The translations under genes were made by a program, and so were the position numbers. Source: Bactericera cockerelli (Eukaryota > Arthropoda > Insecta > Hemiptera > Triozidae). Taken from it: a stretch of 64,000 nt of DNA. Each line of letters starts with the position of its first letter. Positions within the stretch are counted from its first letter, which is position 1. The notes under the pieces were generated by a model. The model did no database searches. It worked only from the letters and a program-made list of their open reading frames with translations, and was not told the origin of the DNA. Below, piece after piece: positions 8,881 to 20,610 of the stretch. The DNA is taken from assembly GCA_024516035.1 (NCBI GenBank), contig CM044961.1, positions 10,742,094 through 10,806,093 on the forward strand, in the 5' to 3' direction.

Positions 8881-9959
8881 GATCTCAGGTCTTGTATGCC
8901 AGAGTCTTACTTACTTTACTCTGCGTGACCACGAGTTATGTCATGGTGGTGGCAGACTTGACACGTGGTATTCTATTCTCCTTCCATGTGTCGTAATTCA
9001 AGTGAAGACTTTCGTGTGTTGTGTTGAGATCATGTACTTAAAACTTTGTTTTTACTGTACATTACTTTAACCTCAAATACATAATTAATATAATGATACA
9101 CAAATACGTACTTAAAACTGATTGTAATAGAAAATATTAAAAAAAAATGGTATCGATATCGGGTTTCGTAACTATTATTATTGTCCAAAGGAATAAGAGC
9201 CTTCTTGGTTTCAACAAATCCAATTAGCAGATAGTTTGTCTGTCTATTTGTGGAGCGATAACTTTAAACTTTAACAGATGCTTCCATAAATTTTGATGAA
9301 ATATTCAGGGTCACTCAAAAACTTGTTGTGTGTGGTCCCCTTGACCAACCCAAAAATGCTTAGCTGCCATTTTTGGCTAAGAAAATCGAGTGAGATCTCC
9401 CACACAAAAAAAAATCAAATAACACAAGTCGTAATTAAGACTTCGAGAGTAAATAGACTCTCTAGTCTCATTCTTGCAAGATAAACAGAGTATTGTATTG
9501 TAATTATCGGTTTCTCTTCTAATGTACGTAAATTTTAGTTAGGTAGGTAGGTATACGAAAGAAAAGAGGCATGTTCTTTCTAGCAGGCGAGCGGTTTCAT
9601 CCGTTATTTTTTATCTCAAAATAGCCTCTTGTATTTTAAAAGTTTAATTGGGATTACTGAACAACCCAAGAATTTAAAATTAGTTAGTCGACTGAATTTT
9701 TAATTTTATAAAACAAATTTAAACTCCTCCTCGAATTTGTGGTTTGCCGAAAGGAAGAACTTCGAGTTTTGGATTGGCATAGTGCCCAGTGTTAGCTGAT
9801 ACATCCTTAGGCAGAACTTATACCTTTGAATTTAAATGCGACTTATCTTATTCGTCTTGAGAAAGTTTTAAAATAAACAGGGTGAGATGTAATACATGTC
9901 CTGTCTTTTTTTAACCTCTTTTTGTAACCGTTGCTCTGAGTTTTTTACAGACTTACAAT

Positions 9960-10062
9960 GGATTGGTCAGTTTACAACACAGTCCACAAGCGTCTACAGT
10001 ATCTCCTGTTTCATGGCTACGAAATAAAGAGGGTATGAAACAATCATCTTTAAAAAAAATTC
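9960..10062 (+). mobile_element. 3' part of a family C SINE
   Basis: Matches the family C end: ACAACACAGTCCACAAGCGT, CTACAGTATCTCCTGTTTCA, TGGCTACGAAATAAAGAGGG, then an A-rich tail. Head missing. Confidence 0.75.
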
Positions 10063-10124
10063 ATACCTGGAAGATAAGTACAGATACCTAACTCAGAGTT
10101 CACAGTGATGGATGAATTATATGT

Positions 10125-10310
10125 CAGTGCAATCCAGGTAGCGTAGGGATCCGTTGGTTCGAATCCAATAAAGTATACGTACATGAATTTTTCCTCATTC
10201 ATTTGAGTTTGTGACCACATAATAATAAGACTCTGAGGGTTAGGTGATAGAAAATGCTGTGAGCATTAACCTCGCCTGATGTTTACCTTCCACTAAAGAG
10301 TGGAAAAGGA
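10125..10310 (+). mobile_element. SINE, family A
   Basis: From CAATCCAGGTAGCGTAGGGA through GGTTCGAATCC, TTTGAGTTTGTGACCACATA, ATAATAAGACTCTGAGGG to CCTTCCACTAAAGAGT. The head lacks the A-box half. Confidence 0.82.
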
Positions 10311-11250
10311 CTCGGAACTTTTTTTCATCGTGTAGCCACATTATGGAGTAGAGTCGAAACGTCTTTATATACTTTTGCACCCATAGATTTTCGTTATTTA
10401 CCCAACAGAAATGAATTGTGTTGCTCTTATTTTGTGTGTTTTAGTTATGTTTTATTATTTTCATGCACCAACTTGTTTTAATAAAATAATAAGAAAAATA
10501 AAATTTCATTTTTTTGTTTGTTTCAGGAAGAGTTCTTGTATCTGGTGTTGAAGTTGCTCTGAAATGTTCATTACAAGTTAATTCGCTGCAAGAGATGGCG
10601 CAAAGTTGGAGCTTCTTAAAAAAATAATAAACAAAAGAGTTCCCAGTAATGGATCTTATTGTTCTACATCGCTGATTTTGTGTCATCGAATATTAGAGGG
10701 TAAATTGAATTGTGTACACCGAACTTGTTTTTTTTTCCTGATAAGGACTTAGCTGAGTTGCATACAAAACAAGCAAAAAGAATAAAAGAAACATGATTTT
10801 CAATAAATAAATATGAAAAAATATTATGTTTAGAAAAAAAAAATGGAACAAATACAAGTTAAAAAATTTCTAAAGTTGTCGTTGTCACCACCATTATCAC
10901 AAGGTGGCTACATTGAAGATACAGAGGAATGTTAGCCCCAGGCGCGGTCAGTGGGAATTTTTTTTTTTGGTGGTTCTGCCCCTACATAAGCCGGACTAAA
11001 ATGGAATTCACAGAGTCGCTGTTTTTAGTACCTGATTATAATAGTCTCTTTATTTTATCCTTGAAATTTGTATTTTTTTTCACCGTGAGAAATTAAGAGT
11101 AGAAAAAGGAGTGAATGAACACTGTTTTTCCATTTTCGTCTAGGGATGCTGCATTTTCGCAGCTTCTTATCACCAGCCACGCCAGGTTATAGCCCTAAGC
11201 TCAACTCCCACAGGTTTAGAGGATCGTTAAAATATACTCCGTACTCTTAC

Positions 11251-11376
11251 CTATGAAAATATCCGTGCAGGCCAGAGAGGCTATGAAGTAGTTGCTTGGC
11301 TGTCGAATTGTTCGGTCCACGAAGAAAGCTAGCAGCACCAGAATGTTGCCTCCCACTGTCAGGATGATGCAGATGC
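11251..11376 (-). CDS. mAChR-B: Muscarinic receptor, exon 4 (TM1-TM2)
   Basis: A 126-nt exon with acceptor CTGTTTCAG|GCATC and donor TTCATAG|GTAAGA (phase 1 on both sides). It encodes [18 protein letters not shown] (TM1, with N1.50 in GGN), the first intracellular loop DRTIRQPSN, and TM2 [13 protein letters not shown], with the class A SLAxxD motif and D2.50. The [11 protein letters not shown] pattern is typical of muscarinic receptors. The intron upstream (beyond 11430 on the plus strand) carries short tandem arrays of ~22 and ~25 bp units, but here they do not include the splice junction. Confidence 0.88.
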
Positions 11377-11431
11377 CTGAAACAGAGGTGCCAAAGATGC
11401 TAAACAACTTGTCAGACATAACGCATGAAAC

Positions 11432-11715
11432 TCTTTCAAGGTAGCGTCTCCTAGCATTCAAGTTAGTTTCTCCTAGCATTCAGGTTGGCGTCTCCTAGCA
11501 TTCAAGTTAGCAAACTCCTGTGTCTGAATGTCTGAAATTGTAGTTTTTATGTCTCCAGTAAAATGTACCTCAGATGTCTCCACTAAATTGTACTTATGAT
11601 GTCTTCACTAAATTGTACTTATGATGTCTTCACTAAATTGTACTTGTGATGTCTCCACTGAATTGTAGTTCTGATGTCTCCACTAAATTGTAGTTCTGAT
11701 GTCTCCACTGATTGA
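11432..11715. repeat. Two short tandem arrays upstream of exon 4
   Basis: First, three copies of a ~22-bp unit TCTCCTAGCATTCAAGTTAG (11440-11510). Second, about seven copies of a 25-bp unit resembling GATGTCTTCACTAAATTGTA plus CTTAT (11540-11715). They lie on the acceptor side of exon 4 but do not include the junction. Confidence 0.85.
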
Positions 11716-11811
11716 AAAGATATTCAGTGCAGACTTATGTGGAATCGAAATAGGGACTGAAATGGCAACGACGCCAGTGGTACTTGCATTGCAGCAAGTA
11801 CCACTGGGTAC

Positions 11812-13235
11812 TACAAAGTACATTAACCTCACCCAGCCTGGGTAGGGCCGGAAATGCCAGCCTCACATGTACGGAGGGAACAGAATTTTCTGTGTGAAAA
11901 AGCTGCTCCGACCGGCGATCGAACTCAGGATCTCTGGACTACGGGCAGTAGTCACTAGTGATGGACGCGGTGCGGTGCGGTGCGATTTTTGGCTCTGATT
12001 CGCACCGCACCGCAAACTGCGGTGCGGTTAAAGATGAGAAATCGCACCGCGCCGAAATGCGCGGTGCGGTGGCAGTCTAATATCGCAACCGCAATAATTT
12101 TTAATCGCACCGCACCGCACACCGCGCGGTGATCACCGCATGCACCGCGGTGTAAAATTAAATACTATTTACCTCTCTAAGGTTAGATAATATCTTTAGG
12201 AAAAAACAAAAGCAATTATAAGAATATTATACTTTACTTTTCAACATAACAGCCGTTAAAAAAAACAGCCTTATATGGACAAAGTTTTCAACACTTCCTG
12301 AGTGGACTGTGGCCTAACGGTGAATGAACATCCCTTATACTGCTTATAGCCATTCAATATTTTTTTTAGCAAATAGAAAATATCAAACCTACATAAATAT
12401 TTCAACAAGTTTAAAAAAATAACAACTGGTACATATTTTGGTAATTTTATAATGGTACTCTGCTTGTACCCTCTCAATGGTTTATTGGGCAAAAATAAAA
12501 ATAAAAAACAAAAAAATAACACAAAAAAAAATAACTTGCAATCACAGAAAACAAAGAAAGCCAAAAAAAAAAATGTAAAGTAGAAGGGTTCTCTGAAAGC
12601 ATGATCGAAAACATACTACAATATTACATCCTCAGGTTAAAATTTTCTATTGGCACATGATTCTCCGGTTTTTTTCTCCACTTTCATAGTCTAGTTTAGA
12701 ATATAGATTCTGGGATGTATTTATTTCTCAAATTCATCATAATCAAGGTTTATGAGTAAAAGCACAAAAAACACAAGTAATGATATACAGGGTGAGTCAA
12801 ATCAAACGATATATTCGAATAACTCAAAGAATATTGGAGTTACAAAGATGTTTTTTTCCTTACAAAATTCTCAACGATTTTTGGGGGAGAACTTGTGATG
12901 ATTTTGAAATTCCCAACAACAAAAAAACTACTTTTGGGTCATAATCAATTTTGAACTCAAAAATACATGTTCATATCTTGTAGTGCGGTGCGCGGTGAAA
13001 ATCGCACCGCACCGCATGCGATGCGGTGGAAAATCAAAAACCGCAACCGCGCGGTGCGATTAAATTTCTCAACTATAAAAACCGCGCACCGCGAGCGCGG
13101 TGCGATTTTTTTCCCTCGATTCGCACCGCACCGCAAGCGCGGTGCGATTTTTCACCGCGACTTTTCACAGCGGTGCGATTTTTTTGTCCATCACTAGTAG
13201 TCACAACCGTTACGCCACGGAAGCTGGCAATAGCT
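11812..13235 (-). mobile_element. tRNA-derived SINE, family E, split by a hAT element
   Basis: On the minus strand the head (13235-13197, then 11955 on) reads GCTTCCGTGGCGTAACGGTT, then GTAGTCCAGAGATCC and a B box, and the body ends GGCTGGGTGAGGTTAATG. The 1,241-bp hAT element at 11956-13196 interrupts the head. Other copies: 19683-19760 (-, head), 29128-29340 (+), and a body fragment at 44245-44300. Confidence 0.85.
11956..13196. mobile_element. Non-autonomous hAT element with GC-rich subterminal repeats
   Basis: Termini are TAGTGATGGAC and GTCCATCACTA (perfect 11-bp inverted repeats), flanked by an exact 8-bp duplication GTAGTCAC (11948-11955 and 13197-13204). Both features are diagnostic of hAT transposons. 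About 200 bp at each end are packed with GCGGTGCG/CGCACCGC motifs in both orientations, spaced by A/T-rich stretches. The interior (12160-12970) is AT-rich, with no transposase and no plausible ORF. It also holds a CAGGGTGAGTC-like start at about 12787. Confidence 0.92.
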
Positions 13236-13324
13236 ACCAATATTACCTACCAATTAAAACTCTCAAACGAAATTAATCTTGTTAATCTTCTACCTAAAAG
13301 CACCATCAGAAAACATAAGGACGT

Positions 13325-13535
13325 TTTATCCATCTCTCACTCACCTCTCTATCTATGTATCCTTCTCTTTTCTTTTTGTGTCTTTTTCTCTCTCTCTCTC
13401 CTTTCTTTCATTGTCGCTCTCTCTCTTCATCCCTCTCTTTTTCCTCATTCCCCTTTCTCTTTCCTATACTTTCTTCCTAGCTCTCTCTCCTTCTTCCTTT
13501 CTATAAATCTCTCCCTTTCTCTCTCTTGCTCTGTA
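13325..13535. repeat. CT-rich tract
   Basis: Imperfect CTCTCT/TTCTTT repeats on the plus strand. The apparent reading frames are low-complexity. Confidence 0.9.
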
Positions 13536-14129
13536 AATTGACAATTTTACAGTCCAAAGTTTTAATTACCATCAAAAACATGGGGTCTACCTAACCTCAT
13601 ATTCGCGTGACACGCTACATGAAGTTACACAATATTTTGCACGATAATCAGTGCGACCCAGGGAAAAGGGAACAAGAAGGGTTTCCCAGAAACCAAAGTG
13701 CATAGCTGTCAAAATTTATAATTTAATTCAATGTCAGTAGATGTGTAAACTCTGAGTGCTTTTCATTTAGGGTTAATTTGGCTGTACCCGTGTGGGTAAA
13801 AGAAGAAGAAATAAAAAGCAGGATAAAAGAACTCGATTATTAGCACATTAAGAATTTATTTGATGTTTATCAATTTACATTGTTAACACAAGTCAGTATT
13901 ATATAATTAGGTAGATATTAAATATACTTATACATATACTTAAATATTAAATAAAATTTAATGGGTATCGGCCAAACCCAAATCGCAGTCCAGGAAGTCT
14001 TTTGTCGAGTAATACGCTGAATTTTTCAAGAATGCAACCAGGAGGTTTTTAAATTGGTTATAAGGCAAGTCTTTTACTATGTGTGTGTTATAATTTTTAT
14101 TAGGATGTATAAAAAATTCTGATTCTATT

Positions 14130-14840
14130 TTACTTCCGAGAAATTTCTAATATTAGAAATCGGAAGTATTGTGTTCGTTTTTGTAAAAAAAAATATTTTT
14201 TTGCTCCGATTTCAATTTTTTTCATATTTCTGGACGTTTCATAACCTCCTGAGCAAATTTGGTTTTGTGTCCGTCTGTCGGTCTGTCTGTCTGTTAAAAC
14301 GATTCCTTGTAACGCGCAAATCTCGGAAACTACTCGACCGATTTTTGATGAAATTTTGTACACATCTAGGAAACATTCTGTAGATGGTCCCATTTTAAAT
14401 TCATCCAATTCGTACTAGCGGCTCTGGGTGAAAGAGACCATGCGCCTGACCACTAACTTTTTACTTAAATGCTTTTATCTCGTGAACCGTACACCCGATT
14501 TTGATGAAATTTTGCATGTATATGCATATTATTGTTTTACACAGCCTTTTTATATTTTCTTTTTAATTTATTATAATTTGACTCTGATATTTAAGAAAAT
14601 CCGAAATTTTGGACAATAAAGTCAATAAATAAGAACCACGACTTGCCGATGCAGAATTTTTTGTAGAATCTAGAATGTAGAAAAAACGGTTTTCTACCAT
14701 ATAAAACATATTTGAAGAAAATCGGTTCAGTCGTTTTGGAGATACAAGTAATTTAGTATAAAAACTCAAAATTCGCACGTGTACACAATGTGAAACAATC
14801 ACGAGGAAGTATTGTGTCCATAATTGGCAGTGTTTTTTTT
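14130..14840. mobile_element. Dispersed AT-rich repeat bounded by GGAAGTATTGTGT motifs
   Basis: Starts ACTTCCGAGAAATTTCTAAT, ATTAGAAATCGGAAGTATTG, TGTTCGTTTTTGT, followed by GTCCGTCTGTCGGTCTGTCT and AACCGATTTT-like text, and ends near GAGGAAGTATTGTGTCC. Terminal pieces recur at 16480-16550, 35150-35235 (-), 35700-35790 (+), 56235-56280 and 57140-57230 (-). I cannot name the superfamily. Confidence 0.6.
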
Positions 14841-15161
14841 ATTATTATAATTTTTTTTTTTAAATTATTATAAGAGGGAGGCATTATTACTATAGGAATG
14901 AATGAATATTTTTATTTTTTTTCAGATTGTAATACATAAAATAAATAGTACCTAAATCGTTATTATTTTCATAATAATTATTACCATCTACGATGCTGGG
15001 CACAGAACGTTGTTTCGTGGCTAGGCATAGAACAGCGAGAGCTGTGTTATCAAAAGCCCATGGGAACCCGAATGAAAATTAACATTTTAATTCAATAAAT
15101 TTCAATTTGAATTTTTAATTAGCACCCTCGGTATCTGGAGGCCTCGCTCTGTTGATAACAA

Positions 15162-16335
15162 AGTAGAGGAGGGGATAGGTAGTGGAGGAGGGGATAGATG
15201 GTGGAGGAGGAGATAGGTAGTGGAGGAGGAGATAGGTAGTGGAGGAGGAGATAGGTAGTGGAGGAGGAGATAGATAGTGGAGGAGGAGATAGGTAGTGGA
15301 GGTGGAGATAGGTATTGGAGGAGGAGATAGGTAGTGGAGGAGGAGATAGGTAGTGGAGGAAGAGATACATAGTGGAGGAAGAGATAGGTAGTGGAGGAGG
15401 AGATAGGTAGTGGAGGAGGGGATAGGTACTGGAGGAGGGGATAGGTAGTGGAGGAGGGATAGGTAGTGGAGGAGGAGATAGGTAGTGGAGGAGGAGATAG
15501 GTAGTGGAGGAGGGGATAGGTACTGGAGGAGGGGATAGGTAGTGGAGGAGGGGATAGGTAGTGGAGGAGGAGATAGATAGTGGAGGAGGAGATAGATAGT
15601 GGAGTAGGAGATAGATAGTGGAGGAGGGGATAGGTAGTAGAGAAGGAGATAGGTAGTGGAGGAGAAGATAGGTAGTGAAGGAGGAGATAGATAGTGGAGG
15701 AGGAGAAAGGTAGTGGAGGAGGAGATAGATAGTGGAGGAGGAGATAGATAGTGGAGGAGGAGATAGGTAGTGGAGGAGGGATAGGTAGTGGAGGAGGGGA
15801 TAGGTAGTGGAGGAGGAGATAGGTAGTGGAGGAGGAGATAGGTAGTGGAGGAGGAGATAGGTAGTGGAGGAGGAGATAGGTAGTGGAGGAAGAGATAGGT
15901 AGTGGAGGAGGAGATAGATAGTGGAGGAGGAGATAGGTAGTGGAGGAGGAGATAGATAGTGGAGGAGGAGATAGATAGTGGAGGAGGAGATAGGTAGTGG
16001 AGGAGGAGATAGATAGTGGAGGAGGAGATAGATAGTGGAGGAGGAGATAGATAGTGGAGTAGGAGATAGATAGTGGAGGAGGGATAGGTAGTAGAGAAGG
16101 AGATAGGTAGTGGAGGAGAAGATAGGTAGTGAAGGAGGAGATAGATAGTGGAGGAGGAGAAAGGTAGTGGAGGAGGAGATAGATAGTGGAGGAGGAGATA
16201 GATAGTGGAGGAGGAGATAGGTAGTGGAGGAGGGATAGGTAGTGGAGGAGGGATAGGTAGTGGAGGAGGAGATAGGTAGTGGAGGAGGAGATAGGTAGTG
16301 GAGGAGGAGATAGGTAGTGGAGGAGGAGATAGGTA
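15162..16335. repeat. 19-bp minisatellite, about 61 copies
   Basis: The unit resembles GTGGAGGAGGAGATAGGTA, with variants at the A/G of GATAG[A/G]TA and occasional one-base-shorter units (GGAGGGATAG). All three minus-strand frames stay open for over 1.2 kb because the unit has no stop and its period is 1 mod 3. Each frame gives the same Ser/Leu/Pro/Tyr-rich peptide in rotation. Not considered coding. Purine-rich on the plus strand. Confidence 0.95.
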
Positions 16336-16799
16336 GATCCATTCAAAATGAAAGGGTGTCATTGGCCCAAGTGATGGTTTTTTTTCTTAGATTTTGGGTC
16401 TATTGTTTGCCCATCTGATATGCAGCCCTGAACTTCAAAAGAGAGAGGAAAGTGAACTAGCGCAATAACTAAAATTAAAAAAATTGAAATCGGAGCAAAA
16501 AAATATTTCTTTTTTTTCAAAAACAAACACAATAAAAATCCTGAATTGAATATATTTTTCCATAACCTTCATTATTCTAAATGAACTCTCAGAATAACCC
16601 ATTCCAGCACTATGCTGAAAGGGTTTCTCTCATTTTCATTATTTATTGGTTTACGTTTGTTGATGTTTTTGATGTGAAATTAATATTTGAACAATGTTAA
16701 AAAAAACTACATTCCTAATTGTGAGTTTAGTGTAAAAACCTCAACCACTGGTTCTTCTTCAACTCTCTTCTATCCTGATGGCTTTTCCAGCTACAAGTG

Positions 16800-16919
16800 T
16801 TAAGCTTAAGTTCTCTCCCTCTCTCTCTCTCTCTCTCTTCTCCAAATTATTCTCTAACCACTTCACACTGATCCCTTTACCTCCGCCAATCTCGTTCCTT
16901 CTCTATTTTCACATCTCTA

Positions 16920-16968
<49 letters not shown>

Positions 16969-17810
16969 TACCATATTATCCTTCAATCACTTCATATTTG
17001 ATGTCTTTACCTCCTCCCATTCTCTTCCATCTCTTATTTTACATCATCTCTTCTCTCTCTTTCATCTCTTCATTCTATAACCAACACCAATTCTCTCTCT
17101 CTCTCAATCTCTTACCATCGCAATTCTCTACCACCAGATCTTTCCCTCTCTCTCTTTCTTACCCAGTCACTAACATGAAATCTCTCTCACTCTCTCCCAC
17201 CGCACTTCTCTTTCTATCTCACTCTTTATTCTGAGTCACTGACGTCAAATCTTTCTCTCCTTCTCTGTCTCTCTCTCTCTATCTATCTGGCTTACTCTAT
17301 CATGCTCTCTCTCTCTCTGTCCCTCTCTTCCTCTGTCTCTCTCTTTCTTTCAGTCATTCTATCTTTCTCTCTCTCTCTCTGTCCCTCCCTCTCTCTCTTT
17401 TCCTCTCTCTCCCTCCCTATCCCAGATTTCTACCACCAGAAAATCCTATTAACTAGGTTTTAATTGTGTCGCGCTTACCACATAAAATCCTTTGCCACTT
17501 TGTAGATCCCCTCCTCTCTATCTATCTTTCCTTTTCTCGCTCTCTCCAACTCTATATTTTTTCTCAATCTCTTCTCTCTCTCTTTCTTAGTCTTCCTTTT
17601 CTTCTTTATTCCTTTCCTCTCTCTCATTCTCTCTTTTTCTTTCTTCCTTCCTCATTTTTCTTCCTCTCTCTCTCTCTTTTCTTATTTCTTCTTTTTTCTT
17701 CTCTATCTATTTCCTTCTTCCTATCTTTTTCTTCTTTTTTTTGTTTCCTCCATTATTTTCCTACGTTCTCTCTAGTTCTTTTTTACTCACTCTCTCTCTT
17801 ACCTCAGGAT
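16800..17810. repeat. Long (CT)n-rich polypyrimidine region
   Basis: About 1 kb of interrupted CTCTCT, with pure runs near 16921-16970 and 17270-17400. It ends against a short conserved repeat at 17813. Apparent ORFs are low-complexity. Confidence 0.92.
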
Positions 17811-17812
17811 CA

Positions 17813-17890
17813 AACACCTCGGCCGAGGAGTGAAGAACGCCTTATACAAAGAAAGAGACAGCACGGCAGAGTGTAAGGTAACGGAAAACA
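17813..17890 (+). repeat. ~75-bp conserved repeat with CTCGGCCGAG, copy 1
   Basis: AACACCTCGGCCGAG, then GTGAAGAACGCC, ACAAAGAAAGAGACAG, CGGCAGAGTGTAAGGT and ACGGAA. A near-identical copy lies at 44137-44210. CTCGGCCGAG is a perfect 10-bp palindrome. I do not recognise it. Confidence 0.8.
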
Positions 17891-17999
17891 TAGTTCCCAT
17901 GTATTTCATTTCCTCTTTTAAAAGATTGATCCGCGTTAAAAGAGGATCAATCTTAACTATTGTCATCGATTCCTCACCCTTTTGTGGTGAAGAGGGTAC

Positions 18000-18589
18000 A
18001 GGAAAGTAGAGAATGATACATTGGGGAGAAAGAGAGAAAATTTTGGGGAATAGGTCTATAGGAAAAGAAATTAGGAAATGATACATTGGCGAGAGAGACA
18101 GAGAAAGAGACATATGGGGTATAGGTCTATTGGAAAAGAAACCTAGGGAATGATACATCGAGGAGAAGAGGAGGGGAGAGAGAGAGAGAGATATGGGGAA
18201 TAGGTGTATAGAAAAAGAAAGGTAGGTAATGATAAACTGATGAGAAAGTAAGAGACAGACATAGAAAGAAAGAAAGAGAGAGGGAGAGAGGTAAAAAAGG
18301 AAACAAAAAAGATAAGAATCAAGTTGGAGATATGTATTAAAAATAGAGAAAGTAACTAATAATTAAAAAGATAGAGGAAACTCGGGAAACGGTACAGAGA
18401 GACAAACATATATAAATAAACGGTTCATCTTTCTTCGTACTAGAAAGTCGACACAGCTTGAGAAAGAGAAGGATAGATGAGGAAACAGAGAGAGAATCGA
18501 ATTGAATTGAATTGAATTTTTTACTTTATTGACAGTAAATTATTTATACAATATAGTTACCTCTAAAGCTAATTGAAACAGGGAAAGAG

Positions 18590-18638
<49 letters not shown>

Positions 18639-18700
18639 AAGAAGGAAAGAAGAAGTGGAGAGGAAAGAAGAGAGGGAGAGAAAGACTGATGGAAAATCCA
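18000..18700. repeat. GA-rich tract with ~60-bp repeats
   Basis: 18000-18230 holds about four degenerate repeats of AATGATACATTG...GAGAGA...GGGGAATAGGT[G/C]TATAGGAAAAGAAA, followed by (GA)n runs, the longest at about 18595-18637. Confidence 0.88.
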
Positions 18701-19682
18701 GGTACAAAGAAAGTATCGAGACTAGGTAAGGGTGTTAGATTAAATGATATTTATATATCATATACATTATGTACATTGTATGTACGTATAATATGATATG
18801 GGATTAAGAGGTGTGTGTGAGTGCGTTACACAAGAGATTTGTACTGGGATTGATAGAGATGGATGGTGCAAATAATACACTTGTGAGATGAATTTTGTGT
18901 GTGAGAGTCGTAAAAGAGAAGAGGAATAGGTAGGGAGAGAGAAAGGGAGTGGAAGAGAGAGAGGGAGAGTATAAAATAACGAGGAGGGAATATTCCCTAT
19001 ACGGTATCTATACGGTAGAGAGCGAGATAGATAAATCAAGAGACCAATAGAGAGTAATAGGTTATAGGACAATTTGATAAAAAACGTAAGCTTCTGAATC
19101 AAAATTACATGGCTTGCTTGCCATGTAATTTTGATTGTACAATATCTAGGTACATCATTTTGAAGATTATTATGTGTATTATTCTGTCATAGAATAGATA
19201 GAATAATACCTTATTGTGAAACCACTTTAGGTTAATTGAGAGGTTTTACACTAACTTGTGTCAATAAGTCTAGTTTTATAGTAAATAAACCTATGTAGGT
19301 GCTTTTCCGGCCCTACCCCCGTCCTTATCCAAGACGTTAAATTAAATAAAATCGTTGGCGTTGACCCTGCTTGAGCTGAATAAGACAGAGTAAAAGAAGA
19401 AAAAGAAACCTATGTGGTTACTCGTATTTATGGCTATATGAAATGGCGTTGCCAACCAATGCCAAAAAAAGGTACTCGAGTATTGAGAAAGATGATTGAT
19501 AAAATTGTATTTCTTGTAATGTGAAAGCTGGGCTTTTTTGAGAAAATAAAGCTTACTTTTTGGTACGATCGTACAATTCAGGTTCGTTGAGAAATTTTAC
19601 CCGTCAATTTATAGACCATGGACTTATAAAATAAGCCTGGTGTTATTGTGAATCGTTCTACTGTATTTTCCTAGAAAAATCT

Positions 19683-19760
19683 GCCCCAACCTGGGATCGA
19701 ACTCGGGATCTCTAGACTACGGGCAGTAGTCTCAACCGTCATGCCACGGAGGCTGGCTTG
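19683..19760 (-). mobile_element. Family E SINE head
   Basis: Minus strand: CCAGCCTCCGTGGCATGACG, GTTGAGACTACTGCCCGTAG, AGATCCCGAGTTCGATCCC. Only the tRNA-like head is clear. Confidence 0.75.
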
Positions 19761-20610
19761 TAGAAATGTAGCACACACATACCTCTACATTCAGAAAGAT
19801 CATTAATAAATTTTAATTTCATGTTTGTAATGTGAAAGCGAAGCTTTCTTAAAGAAATAAATCTTAATATTTTTGTACAATCGTAAAATAAAGGTAATAA
19901 ATTTAATGAGCTTTCATATTATTATTCTTTAAATGTATAAAAATGATTAAAAATTCAAAACACAGAAAAAGCTGACTCTAAAAGTTTCATATAAATTTCA
20001 TTTTGGTCTGAATTATAATATTCAATGAAACATTATTTTTGAATATTTTAAGTTTGGCGGTAGATTACAGGGTGAGAGAGAAAGAGAATGTGAGAGAGAG
20101 ACGGAAAGAAAATTGAGTGCTTAAAACAATTTTAAATTTATGTGCCAATTTTTCAAAATTGAGTTCGCCAACATTACTTAGACGCGTAGACCGATAAAAA
20201 AATCCGAGACAGTTTTTCATGCTTTCCTAAACACAACACAAGCATAAAAAAGCTGAGTGAATACGTCAAGTCAGATTAAAATGTTTAAACTTTTCTAATA
20301 ATAGCAATAATAAAGTAAAACTTATTAAAAATGGGAATTTTGATTTTTTGCACATTTTTTAGCATAAATTATATGGATTTTTGCAAAAAATATTTCATTA
20401 CCTAAAATGAATATTAATTAGTATTTTTATTCAAATTATTTTTCCGAATAAAAAAAGGAAAGTTCAAACCGCAGGATTAAAATCAGTCGCGTAGGACCCC
20501 GGTGGTGCTCCGTTCGCGTCATGGCAACTGTATTTTATTTATTTTAATTAATAAGCCTTAAAAATAATCTTTTTATATAAATTTAATGTACCTCAACTTA
20601 ATGGATTCTA

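Larger units (their letters stand above)
2460..11250 (-). other. Intron 4 of the receptor gene
   Basis: An 8,791-bp intron. In order it holds the acceptor-side microsatellite, a family C SINE (3291-3575), a foldback element (3586-4449), an A-rich region with a ~155-bp tandem duplication (4880-5275), LINE/SINE tails with the GGCAATAACCCCGCCC hairpin (5511, 6745, 7770), tRNA and 5S SINEs (5634, 6498, 7911, 8739, 9960, 10125), and CT-rich tracts (7324-7530, 8100-8515). 2640-3290, 8900-9960 and 10320-11250 contain nothing else I can identify. Confidence 0.8.

Noticed and set aside
12967..13541. Arg/Ala-rich reading frames across the GC-rich motif cluster
   Set aside because: Explained by subterminal GCGGTGCG repeats of the hAT element running into a CT tract.
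15102..16362. Three overlapping 407-415 codon minus-strand reading frames
   Set aside because: They are products of a stop-free 19-bp repeat read in all three frames. Composition is periodic Ser/Leu/Pro/Tyr, and there is no codon bias or flanking gene structure.
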